Shown here piece after piece: positions 23,452 through 31,946 of a stretch of 64,000 nucleotides of DNA. The notes beneath the pieces were generated by a model that saw only the letters and a list, made by a program, of their open reading frames with translations, had not been told where the DNA came from and made no database searches. Source of the DNA: Allokutzneria multivorans (lineage in GTDB: Bacteria; Actinomycetota; Actinomycetes; Mycobacteriales; Pseudonocardiaceae). Every line of letters begins with the position of its first letter. The first letter of the stretch is position 1. The stretch is from assembly GCF_039537405.1 (NCBI RefSeq), contig NZ_BAABAL010000019.1, forward strand, positions 558,001 through 622,000, in the 5' to 3' direction. Position numbers and translations under genes: made by a program.

Positions 23452-24552
23452 TTACAGGGGGCGGGCGGCGGTGGCGGTGATGGTGGCGGCGCCCAGGACC
23501 AGGTCGCCGGACGGGGAGGGCTCGTAGAGCACCACGGTCTGGCCAGGGGCCACGCCGCGCAGAGGCTCGCCGAGGCTGAGGGTCAGGGAGTCGCCGGACA
23601 CCTCGGCCAACGCGGGCGCGAGGCCGCCGTGCGCGCGGACCTGCACGACGCACTCGGTCGGCTCGGTCAGCGGACGACCGGAAGGCCACGTCACGCGCGA
23701 GCCGGTGATCGAAGCGACCTCAAGGCGCTCGGCGGAACCGACGCGCACCGTGCCCGAGACCGGCTCCAGGGCGAGCACATAGCGGGGGCGGCCGTCCGGC
23801 GCCGGAGTGTCGATGCCGAGGCCGTGCCGCTGGCCGATGGTGAAGCCGTGCACGCCCGCGTGCTCGCCGAGCACCGCGCCGGTGGCGTCGTCGACGAGCT
23901 GACCGGGCCGCTCGCCGATCTTGGAGCGAAGGAATCCCCTGGTGTCACCGTCGGGGATGAAGCAGATGTCGTGGCTGTCGGGCTTCTCCGCGACGGACAG
24001 CCCGCGCTCGGCCGCCTCCTCGCGCACGGCGGGCTTGGTCGAGCCGCCGAGCGGGAACATCGAGTGCCGCAGCTGCTCCTCGGTGAGCGTGGCCAGCACG
24101 TAGGACTGGTCCTTGTCGCCGTCGGCGCTGCGCCGCAGCTCCGGCGCTCCGTCCACAGTGGACAGCCGCGCGTAGTGGCCGGTGCACACCGCGTCGAAGC
24201 CCAGCGCGATCGCCTTGTCCAGCAGCGCGGCGAACTTGATCTTCTCGTTGCAGCGCATGCACGGGTTGGGGGTGCGCCCGGCCGAGTACTCCGCGACGAA
24301 GTCGTCGACGACCTCCTCGGTGAAGCGCTCGGCGAGGTCCCATACGTAGAACGGGATGCCGAGCACGTCGGCGGCGCGGCGCGCGTCGTGGGAGTCCTCG
24401 ATCGTGCAGCAGCCGCGCGAGCCGGTGCGCAGCGTGCCCGGTTTCGCCGACAGCGCCAGGTGCACGCCGGTCACGTCGTGGCCCTCGGCCACCGCCCGCG
24501 CCGCCGCGACCGCGGAGTCCACCCCGCCGCTCATCGCCGCCAGTACTCGCAT
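23452..24552 (-). CDS. mnmA: tRNA-specific 2-thiouridylase
   Basis: Thiolates U34 of Lys, Glu and Gln tRNAs. The 366 residues include the PP-loop SGGVDSA at 8-14, the catalytic Cys98 in PNPCMRC and the second Cys197 in DICFIPDG, then the beta-barrel C-terminal domain. It lies four bases downstream of the cysteine desulfurase gene, its sulfur donor, on the same strand. The GTG-free ATG start gives the standard N-terminus MRVLAAMSGGVDS. One iterated palindrome occurs at 24151. Confidence 0.96.
   Translation of the reverse strand: MRVLAAMSGGVDSAVAAARAVAEGHDVTGVHLALSAKPGTLRTGSRGCCTIEDSHDARRAADVLGIPFYVWDLAERFTEEVVDDFVAEYSAGRTPNPCMRCNEKIKFAALLDKAIALGFDAVCTGHYARLSTVDGAPELRRSADGDKDQSYVLATLTEEQLRHSMFPLGGSTKPAVREEAAERGLSVAEKPDSHDICFIPDGDTRGFLRSKIGERPGQLVDDATGAVLGEHAGVHGFTIGQRHGLGIDTPAPDGRPRYVLALEPVSGTVRVGSAERLEVASITGSRVTWPSGRPLTEPTECVVQVRAHGGLAPALAEVSGDSLTLSLGEPLRGVAPGQTVVLYEPSPSGDLVLGAATITATAARPL
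24151..24163. repeat. Iterated palindrome GTCCACAGTGGAC
   Basis: Full copy inside mnmA, read as Ser-Thr-Val-Asp. Confidence 0.85.
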
Positions 24553-24556
24553 CAGT

Positions 24557-25738
24557 TCACGCCCTCACACCGATCCTGCGCCGTCCGGCGCCCCGCAGCT
24601 GTTCCACCGCCGGACCGATCGCGGCCACCACAGCGGCAACGTCCTCGGCCGTCGAGGTATGCCCGAGGGAGAACCGCAGCGATCCACGCGCCGCCGCCCG
24701 GTCAGCCCCCATGGCCAGCAGCACGTGGCTCGGCTGCGCAACGCCAGCCGTGCACGCGGAGCCGGTCGAGCACTCGATCCCTTTGCTGTCCAACAACATC
24801 AGCAGACTGTCGCCCTCGCAGCCCGGAAACGTGAAGTGCGCCGTCCCAGGCAACGTAGACGACGAATCGCCGTTGAGCACCGCGTCGGGCACAGCCTCCA
24901 GCACTCCGCGCGTCAACTCCGCGCGCAGTTCGCGCAGCCGTGCCGCTTCCCCCGGCTGTGACGCCACCACGTGTCGCACCGCCGTCGCCAGCCCGACGAT
25001 CCCTGCCAGCCCGAGCGTCCCAGAGCGAACTTCGCGCTCCTGTCCGCCTCCGTGCTGCACGGGAGTGCACGCGGTGTCACGTCGCAGCAACAGCGCGCCA
25101 AACCCAACGGGGCCACCAAGCTTGTGACCTGTCAGCACCAACGCATTCGCACCACACGCCGCGAAGTCCACCGGCACCATCCCGACCGCCTGTACGGCAT
25201 CGGTGTGCAGCGGGACACCGCGCGCGTGCGCCACCTCGACAAGCTCACGGATCGCGTTGACGGTGCCGACCTCGTTGTTCGCCCACATCACGCTTACAAG
25301 CGCCACAGACTCCGGATCGCGGTCGATCAGCTCAGCCAACGCTTCCGGCAGCACGCGGCCTACCGAGTCCACGGGGACCGTCTCAACTACGGCGCCCTGG
25401 TGCTCGGCAAGCCAGTCCGCGCTGTCGAGCACGGCGTGGTGCTCCACGGCCGAAACCAGCACACGGACGCGACGCGGGTCAGCGGCGCGACGGGACCAGA
25501 AGATGCCCTTCAAGGCGAGGTTGTCGCCCTCGGTTCCGCCTCCGGTGAAAATCACTTCGGAGGGGTGAGCGCCGAGCGCGGCCGCCAAGGACTCCCGGGC
25601 CTCCTCAACCGCACGGCGCGCCCTGCGACCCGAAGCGTGCAGCGACGAGGCGTTGCCCACCACGGGCAACGCCTCGGTCATCGCCGCCACGGCCTCGGGC
25701 AGCATCGGCGTGGTCGCCGCGTGATCCAGGTAAGTCAT
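24557..25738 (-). CDS. iscS: Cysteine desulfurase
   Basis: PLP enzyme that removes sulfur from cysteine and passes it on as a persulfide, here most likely to MnmA. The 393 residues carry Lys206 (TGHKLGG) and the catalytic Cys329 (GSACTAG). ATG at 25738 opens with MTYLDHAATTP, the family N-terminus. Its start overlaps the stop of the upstream NmrA-like gene (ATGA), so the two are read from one transcript. The absence of a SUF scaffold nearby supports the tRNA thiolation role over iron-sulfur assembly. Confidence 0.93.
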   Translation of the reverse strand: MTYLDHAATTPMLPEAVAAMTEALPVVGNASSLHASGRRARRAVEEARESLAAALGAHPSEVIFTGGGTEGDNLALKGIFWSRRAADPRRVRVLVSAVEHHAVLDSADWLAEHQGAVVETVPVDSVGRVLPEALAELIDRDPESVALVSVMWANNEVGTVNAIRELVEVAHARGVPLHTDAVQAVGMVPVDFAACGANALVLTGHKLGGPVGFGALLLRRDTACTPVQHGGGQEREVRSGTLGLAGIVGLATAVRHVVASQPGEAARLRELRAELTRGVLEAVPDAVLNGDSSSTLPGTAHFTFPGCEGDSLLMLLDSKGIECSTGSACTAGVAQPSHVLLAMGADRAAARGSLRFSLGHTSTAEDVAAVVAAIGPAVEQLRGAGRRRIGVRA

Positions 25739-26589
25739 GTCCTGACCAGGGTAGCTCCCAGCCACTGGTCGAACGTGCGCCAGCCAACCTCGGGGTACTC
25801 CGCCCGAAGCGCGGCGGTGTCCACGTCGAGCCCCACGGTGTCGAAGTAGTCGAACATCGCCGCAAGGTCGTCGCCATACCCACGAGCCTCCACGCGCTCG
25901 AAAGCAACAGGGCGACCGAGAACAGCGGCGAAGGACTCGGCCTGCTCTACGGGCGTGCGCTGGTCACCGGCGATGTCAACGCGCACACCGGCAAACCGTT
26001 CCGGCTCAGCCATCGCGAGCGCAGCCATGCCCGCGATGTCAGCAGCGCAGACCAAGGCGATAGAGCGGTCGGCGGACAACGGCAGTACAAGCCGCCCCTC
26101 GCTCAACAACGAGGCTGCCCAGCCCGTGGCGTAGTTGTCCATGAACTTGGCGGGACCGAGCACTGTCCACGCAAGGCCCGCGCGCGCCAAGTACTGCTCG
26201 ATCTCGTACTTGCTGTCGAAGTGCGGCACTCCGGTCCCACGGTCGGCGTGCGCGACGGAGCTGAAGACGACGTGCTGGACGTCAGCGCGGACAGCGGCGT
26301 CGATCGCGGCGACGCCCTGACGGATCTCGTTGGCGGCGTCGGTACCGAACGGCGTGCTCATCAGGAACAACGCCCGGCAGCCGCTCAGCGCCGCGTCGAG
26401 CGAGACAGGGTCGTCGAAGTCGGCACGGACGACCTCCGCGCCACGGTCGCGCAGCGCTCGCGCGGCGGACGAAGCGGGATCACGGGTGAGGGCGCGGACG
26501 GCCTGACCACGGTCCAGGAGCAGCGTGGCGAGGGCTCCGCCCTGGACGCCGGTGGCTCCCGTGACCGCGATCGGAGAAGATATTTTCAT
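25735..26589 (-). CDS. NmrA-family NAD(P)-binding protein
   Basis: A 284-residue Rossmann protein of the atypical short-chain dehydrogenase (NmrA/HSCARG) family, with TGATGVQGGALATLLL at the N-terminus and FMDNYATGW in the middle; the catalytic Tyr-Lys pair of classical SDRs is not evident. Such proteins act as redox sensors or quinone reductases. ATG at 26589 follows the motif TTTTC-ATGC-GAAAA, whose centre overlaps the start codon. It is divergent from the MarR gene, a likely regulator, and overlaps the iscS start by four bases. Confidence 0.83.
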   Translation of the reverse strand: MKISSPIAVTGATGVQGGALATLLLDRGQAVRALTRDPASSAARALRDRGAEVVRADFDDPVSLDAALSGCRALFLMSTPFGTDAANEIRQGVAAIDAAVRADVQHVVFSSVAHADRGTGVPHFDSKYEIEQYLARAGLAWTVLGPAKFMDNYATGWAASLLSEGRLVLPLSADRSIALVCAADIAGMAALAMAEPERFAGVRVDIAGDQRTPVEQAESFAAVLGRPVAFERVEARGYGDDLAAMFDYFDTVGLDVDTAALRAEYPEVGWRTFDQWLGATLVRT

Positions 26590-26596
26590 GCGAAAA
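26583..26596. promoter_or_regulatory. Inverted repeat between NmrA and MarR genes
   Basis: TTTTC at 26583-26587 and GAAAA at 26592-26596 flank ATGC. The AT-rich arms stand out against the surrounding high-GC DNA and overlap the NmrA start, where a MarR dimer could repress. Confidence 0.45.
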
Positions 26597-26641
26597 GATT
26601 GCGCCCGAAAACTTAGCGGTGTCAAGCGTATGCTGGGTCAC

Positions 26642-27166
26642 GTGAGCGGAGCCGACCAGAGCTGGCCGAAGATCGACGTGCCCGGGAACCATCCCGAGGT
26701 GCTGTCCGCGTGGCTGCACGCCCAGCAGGCGGTGGAGGCCGTCCAGGCGGCGATGACCGCGCGGATGGAGGCGGCGGGCGACTGCACGCTGCTGGAGCAC
26801 CAGGCGCTCTTCCGGCTGGCGAACGCGCCCGAGCGGCGGATGTCGATGCTGCGGCTCGCCGACGCGCTCGCCACCAGCCCGAGCGGGGCCACCCGGCTGG
26901 TCGAGCGGCTGGTCCGCAGGGGCTGGGCCGCCAGGGAGCAGCCACCCGGCAACCGCAGGCAGACCGACGCCGTGCTCACCGACGCCGGTCTGCTGGCGCT
27001 CACCGAACGGACCCGCCCCGCCTACCACCGGGCGCTGACCGACTGCTTCGGCGGCATGCTCACCGAACGCGACCTCGGCGACCTCCGCCGGATCGGCCGC
27101 AAGCTGCTGGAAGGGCACGAGCGCTTCGACGAGCGCCGGTTCGCCGACGTGAGCTTCGAGCTATGA
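26642..27166 (+). CDS. MarR-family transcriptional regulator
   Basis: A winged-helix regulator of about 174 residues: dimerisation helices at both ends and the HTH in RMSMLRLADALATSPSGATRLVERLVRRGWAA-type sequence (about 72-103), followed by the wing PGNRRQTDAVLTDAG. It probably controls the divergent NmrA gene and itself, or the MFS exporter with which its stop overlaps convergently by 6 bp (27161-27166). GTG at 26642 gives the most family-like N-terminus; an ATG at 26630 would add four residues and neither has a strong ribosome binding site. Confidence 0.85.
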   Translation: MSGADQSWPKIDVPGNHPEVLSAWLHAQQAVEAVQAAMTARMEAAGDCTLLEHQALFRLANAPERRMSMLRLADALATSPSGATRLVERLVRRGWAAREQPPGNRRQTDAVLTDAGLLALTERTRPAYHRALTDCFGGMLTERDLGDLRRIGRKLLEGHERFDERRFADVSFEL

Positions 27167-28543
27167 CTTCACGACGTTGCGGCTGATCAGGGCTGCTCCG
27201 AGCAGCGCGAAACCGGCCATCACGAGATCGAGCGGGATGACCGCGGCGGTCGGCTGCGCCGCAGAGGCCATCGCGCCGACGAGCACTCCGCCGAGTCCGA
27301 TCAGCGCCGCTGAGCCGAACATGTCGCACACCTGCGCGGCGGCCCCGTTGAAGCCGCGGTCGGCCGGCGTGGACAGCGCGAGCACGCGCACCGCGATGTT
27401 CGGCATGGCCGTCCCCATACCGAAACCGGCGACCGCCCACAGCGGGTAGATCAGCCACGCGGGCCCCCACGCGGGAGCGATCAGCACGGCCCCGGCCAGA
27501 GCCACGGCGAGCAACACGAAGCCACGGCGGATCATGACCTCGCTCTGCACGTCGCGCTGCCGCGCCTGCCACGCAGCGGCGGCGGACCACCCCAGCGAGC
27601 CCACGGTCAGCGGAACGCCCGCGAGCGTCGGCGAGTAACCGTGCACGTTGGACAGCACCAGCGGGATGTAGGCCTGCACGGCGAAGAACGAGCCAGACAG
27701 CAGACCACGCGAGAGCACGACGACAGGCAGCCCGGACTTGCCACGCAGCGTCCCGGGCGGCAACAGCCGTCGCAGCGACGGTGCGAGCAGCACAAGACCA
27801 CCAAGGCCGAGGAAGAGCGACGACAGCTGCGGGTGCTCCGCAGCCCACGTCAGCGCGGAGAGACCGACAGCAGCGCACACGGCAGCCAACGGCAGCCCCT
27901 TGCGCGGCTCGTCAGGCTGCTCGGGAACCGTGTCGGGACGCGCGCGCAGCGTCTTCACCACGGGGATGAGCAGCAACCAACCGATGAGGACCAGCGGCGC
28001 CAACCCGAGGAACACCACGCGCCACGACAGCAGCTCGGTCGCGAGGCCCGCGAGCCCGGGACCGATCAGCGACGGCACCACCCACGCCGCGGACAGCGCG
28101 CCGAAGGCCGCGGGCCGGTCGCGCTCCGGGTAGACGAGGGCGACCATCACGTACAGCGCCACGATCTGCGCACCGGCTCCCGCGCCCTGGAGCACGCGGC
28201 CGATGAGCAGCACCCACATGTTGTCCGCGACACCGGCCACCACGAGCCCGGCGAAGAACAGTCCCGGCGCCACGACCAGCGACGGCACGGGGCCGAGGCG
28301 GTCGCAGACGCGGCCGGAGAGCACAGTGCCGATCACGCTCGCCGCGAGGAACGAGGTGAACGGCCACGAGTAGAGGTCCTGGCCGCCCAGCTCCGCGACG
28401 AGCGTGGGCAGCGCGGTGCCGACGCTCATCGCCTCGAAGGCGGCCAGGGTGACGAGCAGGATCAGCGCGAGCGTCGGGACACGGCGGTCAGGAGCCCAGA
28501 GGGCACTTCCGCTCTCAGCGGCAGGGGTGGTGGATGAGGACAC
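27161..28543 (-). CDS. MFS transporter (drug:H+ antiporter type)
   Basis: About 460 residues with 12 or more membrane segments. The cytoplasmic loop between segments 2 and 3 (GRVCDRLGPVP) and the segment-4/5 region LLIGRVLQGAGAGAQ match the DHA2 or related 12-14 segment families, so export of a small hydrophobic compound is likely, substrate unknown. GTG at 28543 removes a stretch that looks unlike a membrane N-terminus, but the exact start is uncertain. The MarR gene is convergent and may sense the same compound. Confidence 0.83.
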   Translation of the reverse strand: MSSSTTPAAESGSALWAPDRRVPTLALILLVTLAAFEAMSVGTALPTLVAELGGQDLYSWPFTSFLAASVIGTVLSGRVCDRLGPVPSLVVAPGLFFAGLVVAGVADNMWVLLIGRVLQGAGAGAQIVALYVMVALVYPERDRPAAFGALSAAWVVPSLIGPGLAGLATELLSWRVVFLGLAPLVLIGWLLLIPVVKTLRARPDTVPEQPDEPRKGLPLAAVCAAVGLSALTWAAEHPQLSSLFLGLGGLVLLAPSLRRLLPPGTLRGKSGLPVVVLSRGLLSGSFFAVQAYIPLVLSNVHGYSPTLAGVPLTVGSLGWSAAAAWQARQRDVQSEVMIRRGFVLLAVALAGAVLIAPAWGPAWLIYPLWAVAGFGMGTAMPNIAVRVLALSTPADRGFNGAAAQVCDMFGSAALIGLGGVLVGAMASAAQPTAAVIPLDLVMAGFALLGAALISRNVVKS

Positions 28544-28608
28544 GAGGAACAGCCTGCACCCTCCACCGCACTGGAGGTCCAGTCCTTTTCTCCCAGCGGG
28601 GTTCCACA

Positions 28609-28661
28609 ATCTTCAAGTACAGCGAACCCCCGCCAGGACTGTCCTCAACCACCACAAACCC
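28609..28661 (+). repeat. Intergenic GTCTTCAAG-family repeat, degenerate
   Basis: ATCTTCAAGTACAGCGAACC starts at 28609 and continues CCCGCC to 28634; a second fragment GTCCTCAACCACCACAAACC spans 28641-28660. Both match the first half of the family; the hairpin second half is missing. It ends at the stop codon of the GNAT gene. Confidence 0.55.
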
Positions 28662-29432
28662 TCATCCGCCCAGGAAGAACCGCGTGTAGCGCTGATCCAT
28701 CCTGCTCATCGACAGCAGCACGTAGAAGTCCGCGACACCGAAGTCCGCGTCGTACGCGGGCGGCCCGCACACCCACGCGCCCAGCCGCAGGTACGCGCGC
28801 AACAACGGCGGGATCTCCGCCTTACGCGTGCGCACAGCGGCCGAAGCGTCCCACGGGGTCAACGGGCGCACGCGGTAGTCCTCAGGTGCGTAGTGCTTCT
28901 GCTGCACGCGATCCCACACAGCGGCCGCCGAAGCGCCACCGTCCGCGAGCGGCACAGAAGCACACCCAGCGAGCCATTCGTGCCCTGTAAGCAACATGTA
29001 GCGCGCGAGGCCCGCCCACACGAGACCGATCACCGCGCCGGAGCGGTGGTCCGGGTGCACGCACGAACGACCTGTCTCTGCAAGGGACGCACGCAACGGA
29101 GACAACGCACGGAGGTCGAACTCGGTCTCGGAGTAGCAGCGCTCCGACCGTCCTGCTGGAAGGACACGGTAGGTGCCGACGATCTGTCCGCTTCTGTCGT
29201 CGCGAACGAGGAGGTGGTCGCAGATCTCGTCGAAGGGGTCTCTATCGATGCTCGACCCCGCAAGCGGGTCTTCGTTATCGAGGGGACCGGGCAGATTCGC
29301 ACCCATCTCTCCGGCGAAGACCTGGTGCCGCAACCGCTGTGCGGCCACCACGTCATCACCGTCCCTGGCCACCAGGAGCGAGTACGTGGACCTGTGCTCT
29401 TGCGTGCTGAGCAGCACGCTGGGCTGCGCCAT
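28662..29432 (-). CDS. GNAT-type acyltransferase (OlsB/hemolysin-like)
   Basis: A 256-residue cytoplasmic acyltransferase of the group that includes ornithine N-alpha-acyltransferase OlsB. Family features are RLRHQVFAGEMGANLP, FDEICDHLLVRDD, IVGTYRVLP and SCVHPDHRSGAVIGLVW. Ornithine-lipid synthesis also needs an OlsA-type partner, not seen here, so the acceptor is open. M. tuberculosis Rv3027c sits in the equivalent place beside etfA. Around residues 53-60 (EDPLAGSS) the protein appears to carry extra residues encoded by a short palindrome shared with the chitinase gene. It lies 138 bp downstream of etfA, behind competing hairpins. Confidence 0.8.
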   Translation of the reverse strand: MAQPSVLLSTQEHRSTYSLLVARDGDDVVAAQRLRHQVFAGEMGANLPGPLDNEDPLAGSSIDRDPFDEICDHLLVRDDRSGQIVGTYRVLPAGRSERCYSETEFDLRALSPLRASLAETGRSCVHPDHRSGAVIGLVWAGLARYMLLTGHEWLAGCASVPLADGGASAAAVWDRVQQKHYAPEDYRVRPLTPWDASAAVRTRKAEIPPLLRAYLRLGAWVCGPPAYDADFGVADFYVLLSMSRMDQRYTRFFLGG

Positions 29433-29508
29433 ACGCAGGGTGTACCGATCGCGTCCGGACCCACGGATACGGCCGCACGGACCCCGGATGACAGTCCGGT
29501 GAACGACT

Positions 29509-29556
29509 CGTGGGGAGCCCCGGACGGACCGGAACTCCCCACGAATTGGCTCCCCA
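29509..29556 (-). promoter_or_regulatory. Mutually exclusive hairpins between etfA and the GNAT gene
   Basis: On the minus strand, two upstream arms (the complement of GGCTCCCCA at 29548-29556 and of CTCCCCACG at 29535-29543) compete for one downstream arm at 29509-29519. Either hairpin excludes the other. This may be a terminator or an attenuator between the two genes. Confidence 0.45.
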
Positions 29557-29570
29557 TGAAACGGCCGGGC

Positions 29571-30524
29571 CTAGCCCTTGCGCTTGGCGACCTCTTCGGT
29601 CAGCTGCGGCGCGACCTTGAACAGGTCGCCCACGACGCCGAAGTCGGAGATCTCGAAGATCGGCGCCTCGGAGTCCTTGTTCACCGCGACGATGGTCTTC
29701 GAGGTCTGCATGCCCGCCCGGTGCTGGATGGCGCCGGAGATGCCCAGCGCGATGTACAGCTGCGGCGAGACGGTCTTGCCGGTCTGCCCGACCTGGAACT
29801 GGTGCGGGTAGTAGCCGGAGTCGACCGCGGCGCGCGAGGCGCCGACAGCACCGCCGAGCGCGTCAGCGAGCTTCTCCACGACCTCGAAGCTCTCCGCGCT
29901 GCCGACGCCACGGCCACCGGAGACGACCACGGAGGCCTCGGCCAGCTCGGGGCGGTCGCCGCCGACGACCGGCTCACGGCTGACGATCTTGGCGGGAGCG
30001 CTGGTGGAGGGGACCTCGACGGTCTCCTCGGCAGCGGCGCCGTCGACCTGCTCGGCCTCAACGGCGCCGGGGCGCACGCTGATCACCGGGACGCCGGTGG
30101 TGGACTGCGACTTCACCGTGAACGCGCCACCGAAGATGGACTGCGTGACAGAGCCGTCGGCCGCGACGTCCACGGCGTCGGTGAGCAGACCGGAGTCGAT
30201 CCGCACGGCGAGCCGCCCGGCGACCTCCTTGCCCTCCAGCGTCGCCGAGACCAGAACGGCCGCGGGCGAGGCGGAGGCGACCAGCAACGCCAGCACGCCC
30301 ACCTTCGGGGTGACCAGCTCGTCGGCCGCGGTGTCGGACTCGGCCACGTAGACCTTGGCCGCGCCGTGCTGGGCCAGCGACTCCTTCAGCTTGGCCGCGG
30401 TGCCGGGAGCGCCGACCACGACGGCCGAGGGCTCACCGATGCGGCGCGCGGCCGCGAGCAGCTCGAAGCTGACCTTCTTGATCTCGCCGTCGACGTGGTC
30501 GACGAGAACGAGTACCTCGGACAT
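29571..30524 (-). CDS. etfA: Electron transfer flavoprotein, alpha subunit
   Basis: FAD-binding subunit of ETF, which takes electrons from acyl-CoA dehydrogenases. The 317-residue protein has the N-terminal domain opening with EVLVLVDHVDGEIKKVSFEL-type sequence and the C-terminal FAD signature VSGGRGVGSAESF near residue 200, then YPHQFQVGQTGKTVSPQLY. It follows etfB by 17 bp. ATG at 30524 is preceded by GGAG. Confidence 0.95.
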   Translation of the reverse strand: MSEVLVLVDHVDGEIKKVSFELLAAARRIGEPSAVVVGAPGTAAKLKESLAQHGAAKVYVAESDTAADELVTPKVGVLALLVASASPAAVLVSATLEGKEVAGRLAVRIDSGLLTDAVDVAADGSVTQSIFGGAFTVKSQSTTGVPVISVRPGAVEAEQVDGAAAEETVEVPSTSAPAKIVSREPVVGGDRPELAEASVVVSGGRGVGSAESFEVVEKLADALGGAVGASRAAVDSGYYPHQFQVGQTGKTVSPQLYIALGISGAIQHRAGMQTSKTIVAVNKDSEAPIFEISDFGVVGDLFKVAPQLTEEVAKRKG

Positions 30525-30541
30525 GTTCTCCTCGATTCCGA

Positions 30542-31324
30542 TCAGACGAGCTTCTGGGCGATCAGGTACTCGGCGATCTTCACGCCGCCGTCACCCTCGT
30601 CGGTGACCCGCTGGCCACCGGAGCGCGGCGGCTTCGGGGCGGCCTCGACGACCTTGGAAAGGGCGTTGGCGATGCCGACCTCGCCGGCGTCGATACCGGC
30701 GTCGGCCAGCGTCAGCTTCGCGATCGGCTTCTTCTTCGCGGCCATGATGCCCTTGAAGGACGGGTACTTCGGCTCGCAGATCTTCTCGGTCACGCTGACC
30801 ACCGCGGGCAGCGCGGCCTGGACGGTGGCCTTGCCCTCGTCGGTCTCGCGCTCGATGGTGACGGTGCCGCCGTCGACGGTGACCTTACTGGCGTGGGTCA
30901 GCTGGGCGATGCCGAGCAGCTCCGCGAGCATGGCCGGGATCGCGCCGGTGCGGCCGTCGGTGGCCTCGTTGCCCGCGATGACCAGATCGACGGAGTCGAG
31001 CGTGCCGATCACCTTGGCGAGGGCCTTGGCGGTCTGCACCGCGCAGGACCCGCGCAGCGCCTCGTCGGAGAGGTGCACGGCCTTGTCGGCCTCCATCGAC
31101 AGCGCCTTGCGGATCGCGTCGGTGGAGCGCTCCGGGCCCATGCAGACGGCGGTGATCTCGCCGCCGAGCTCCTGCTTCAGCCGCAGGGCCTCGGTGAGCG
31201 CGCGCTCGTTGATCTCGTCGAGGATCGCGTCAGCGGCCTCGCGGTCCAGGGTGTGGTCTCCGTCGGTGAGCTTGCGCTCGGACCAGGTGTCTGGCACCTG
31301 CTTGACCAGGACGACGATGTTCAT
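30542..31324 (-). CDS. etfB: Electron transfer flavoprotein, beta subunit
   Basis: A 260-residue ETF beta subunit (AMP-binding), first gene of the etfBA operon. It begins MNIVVLVKQVPDTW, contains VIAGNEATDGRTGAIPAMLAE near residue 125 and the ETF beta C-terminal region with the conserved PKYPSFKGIMAAKKKP near 190. ATG at 31324 has AGGGG four bases upstream; further upstream in-frame codons lack a ribosome binding site. The pair links fatty-acid and amino-acid oxidation to the respiratory chain. Confidence 0.95.
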   Translation of the reverse strand: MNIVVLVKQVPDTWSERKLTDGDHTLDREAADAILDEINERALTEALRLKQELGGEITAVCMGPERSTDAIRKALSMEADKAVHLSDEALRGSCAVQTAKALAKVIGTLDSVDLVIAGNEATDGRTGAIPAMLAELLGIAQLTHASKVTVDGGTVTIERETDEGKATVQAALPAVVSVTEKICEPKYPSFKGIMAAKKKPIAKLTLADAGIDAGEVGIANALSKVVEAAPKPPRSGGQRVTDEGDGGVKIAEYLIAQKLV

Positions 31325-31437
31325 AGGTCCCCTTCGACCTCCTGACAACTCGCGGCGGGCGCGTCTGTGACGGGAATTGCTGCTGACCCTGCCATGCCGT
31401 TGCACGCACGGCACTTGTGGCCTTGCTTACGCACAGG

Positions 31438-31451
31438 TTACCCGTCAGTAA
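31438..31451. promoter_or_regulatory. TTAC-N6-GTAA palindrome upstream of etfBA
   Basis: The sequence TTACCCGTCAGTAA lies about 114 bases upstream of the etfB start. It resembles TetR-type operators described near fatty-acid oxidation genes in actinobacteria, which would suit ETF expression. Confidence 0.5.
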
Positions 31452-31484
31452 TGTCCGAGCCACGCACACCCCGCGTGACGGTTC

Positions 31485-31874
31485 TCACCCCGAAGCGCGC
31501 TCCGCGGCGCTGCGCTCCACGCAGAACTCGTTGCCCTCGGGATCGGTCATCGTGACCCAGCCCAGGCCATCCGGCCGCCGCTGGTCGTCGAAGACCGCCG
31601 CACCGATCCCGACGAGCCACTCCACGTGCTCGTCCCGCGTGCGCCCCTGCGGCTGAAGATCCAGGTGCAGCCGGTTCTTGACCGCCTTGCCCTCGGGAAC
31701 GCGGATGAACAGCAGCCCCGGTCCCACGCCCGGCTCCAGCAACGCCTCGGGATCGCCCGGCTCGTCGTCCTCGCTCATCGGCCAGCCGGTCGCCCTGCTC
31801 CAGAAGCTCGCCAGCGCGTACGGGTCGGCGCAGTCGACGGTGATGTGCCTGATCCGCACCAGTTCTTCGCTCAT
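31485..31874 (-). CDS. VOC-family (glyoxalase/dioxygenase-fold) protein
   Basis: A 129-residue protein with one vicinal-oxygen-chelate fold. It opens with HITVDCADPYALASFWSRAT and ends with the second half TMTDPEGNEFCVE, the two beta-alpha-beta modules of the fold. The typical pattern of metal ligands is incomplete: His in RHITVD and Glu in NEFCVE remain. The function cannot be assigned; many such proteins are dormant or bind drugs. ATG at 31874 is unambiguous. Its promoter region is divergent from degV. Confidence 0.83.
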   Translation of the reverse strand: MSEELVRIRHITVDCADPYALASFWSRATGWPMSEDDEPGDPEALLEPGVGPGLLFIRVPEGKAVKNRLHLDLQPQGRTRDEHVEWLVGIGAAVFDDQRRPDGLGWVTMTDPEGNEFCVERSAAERASG

Positions 31875-31946
31875 GTGTGATGAGTAGCACGGCCCTCCGA
31901 CGCCCACCTCCTCATTTCGCGCCAAATCGGAGTTAGCCTCACGTTC

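Noticed and set aside
28404..31370. Open frame of 988 codons opposite MFS, GNAT and etfAB
   Set aside because: Antisense shadow of four recognisable genes.
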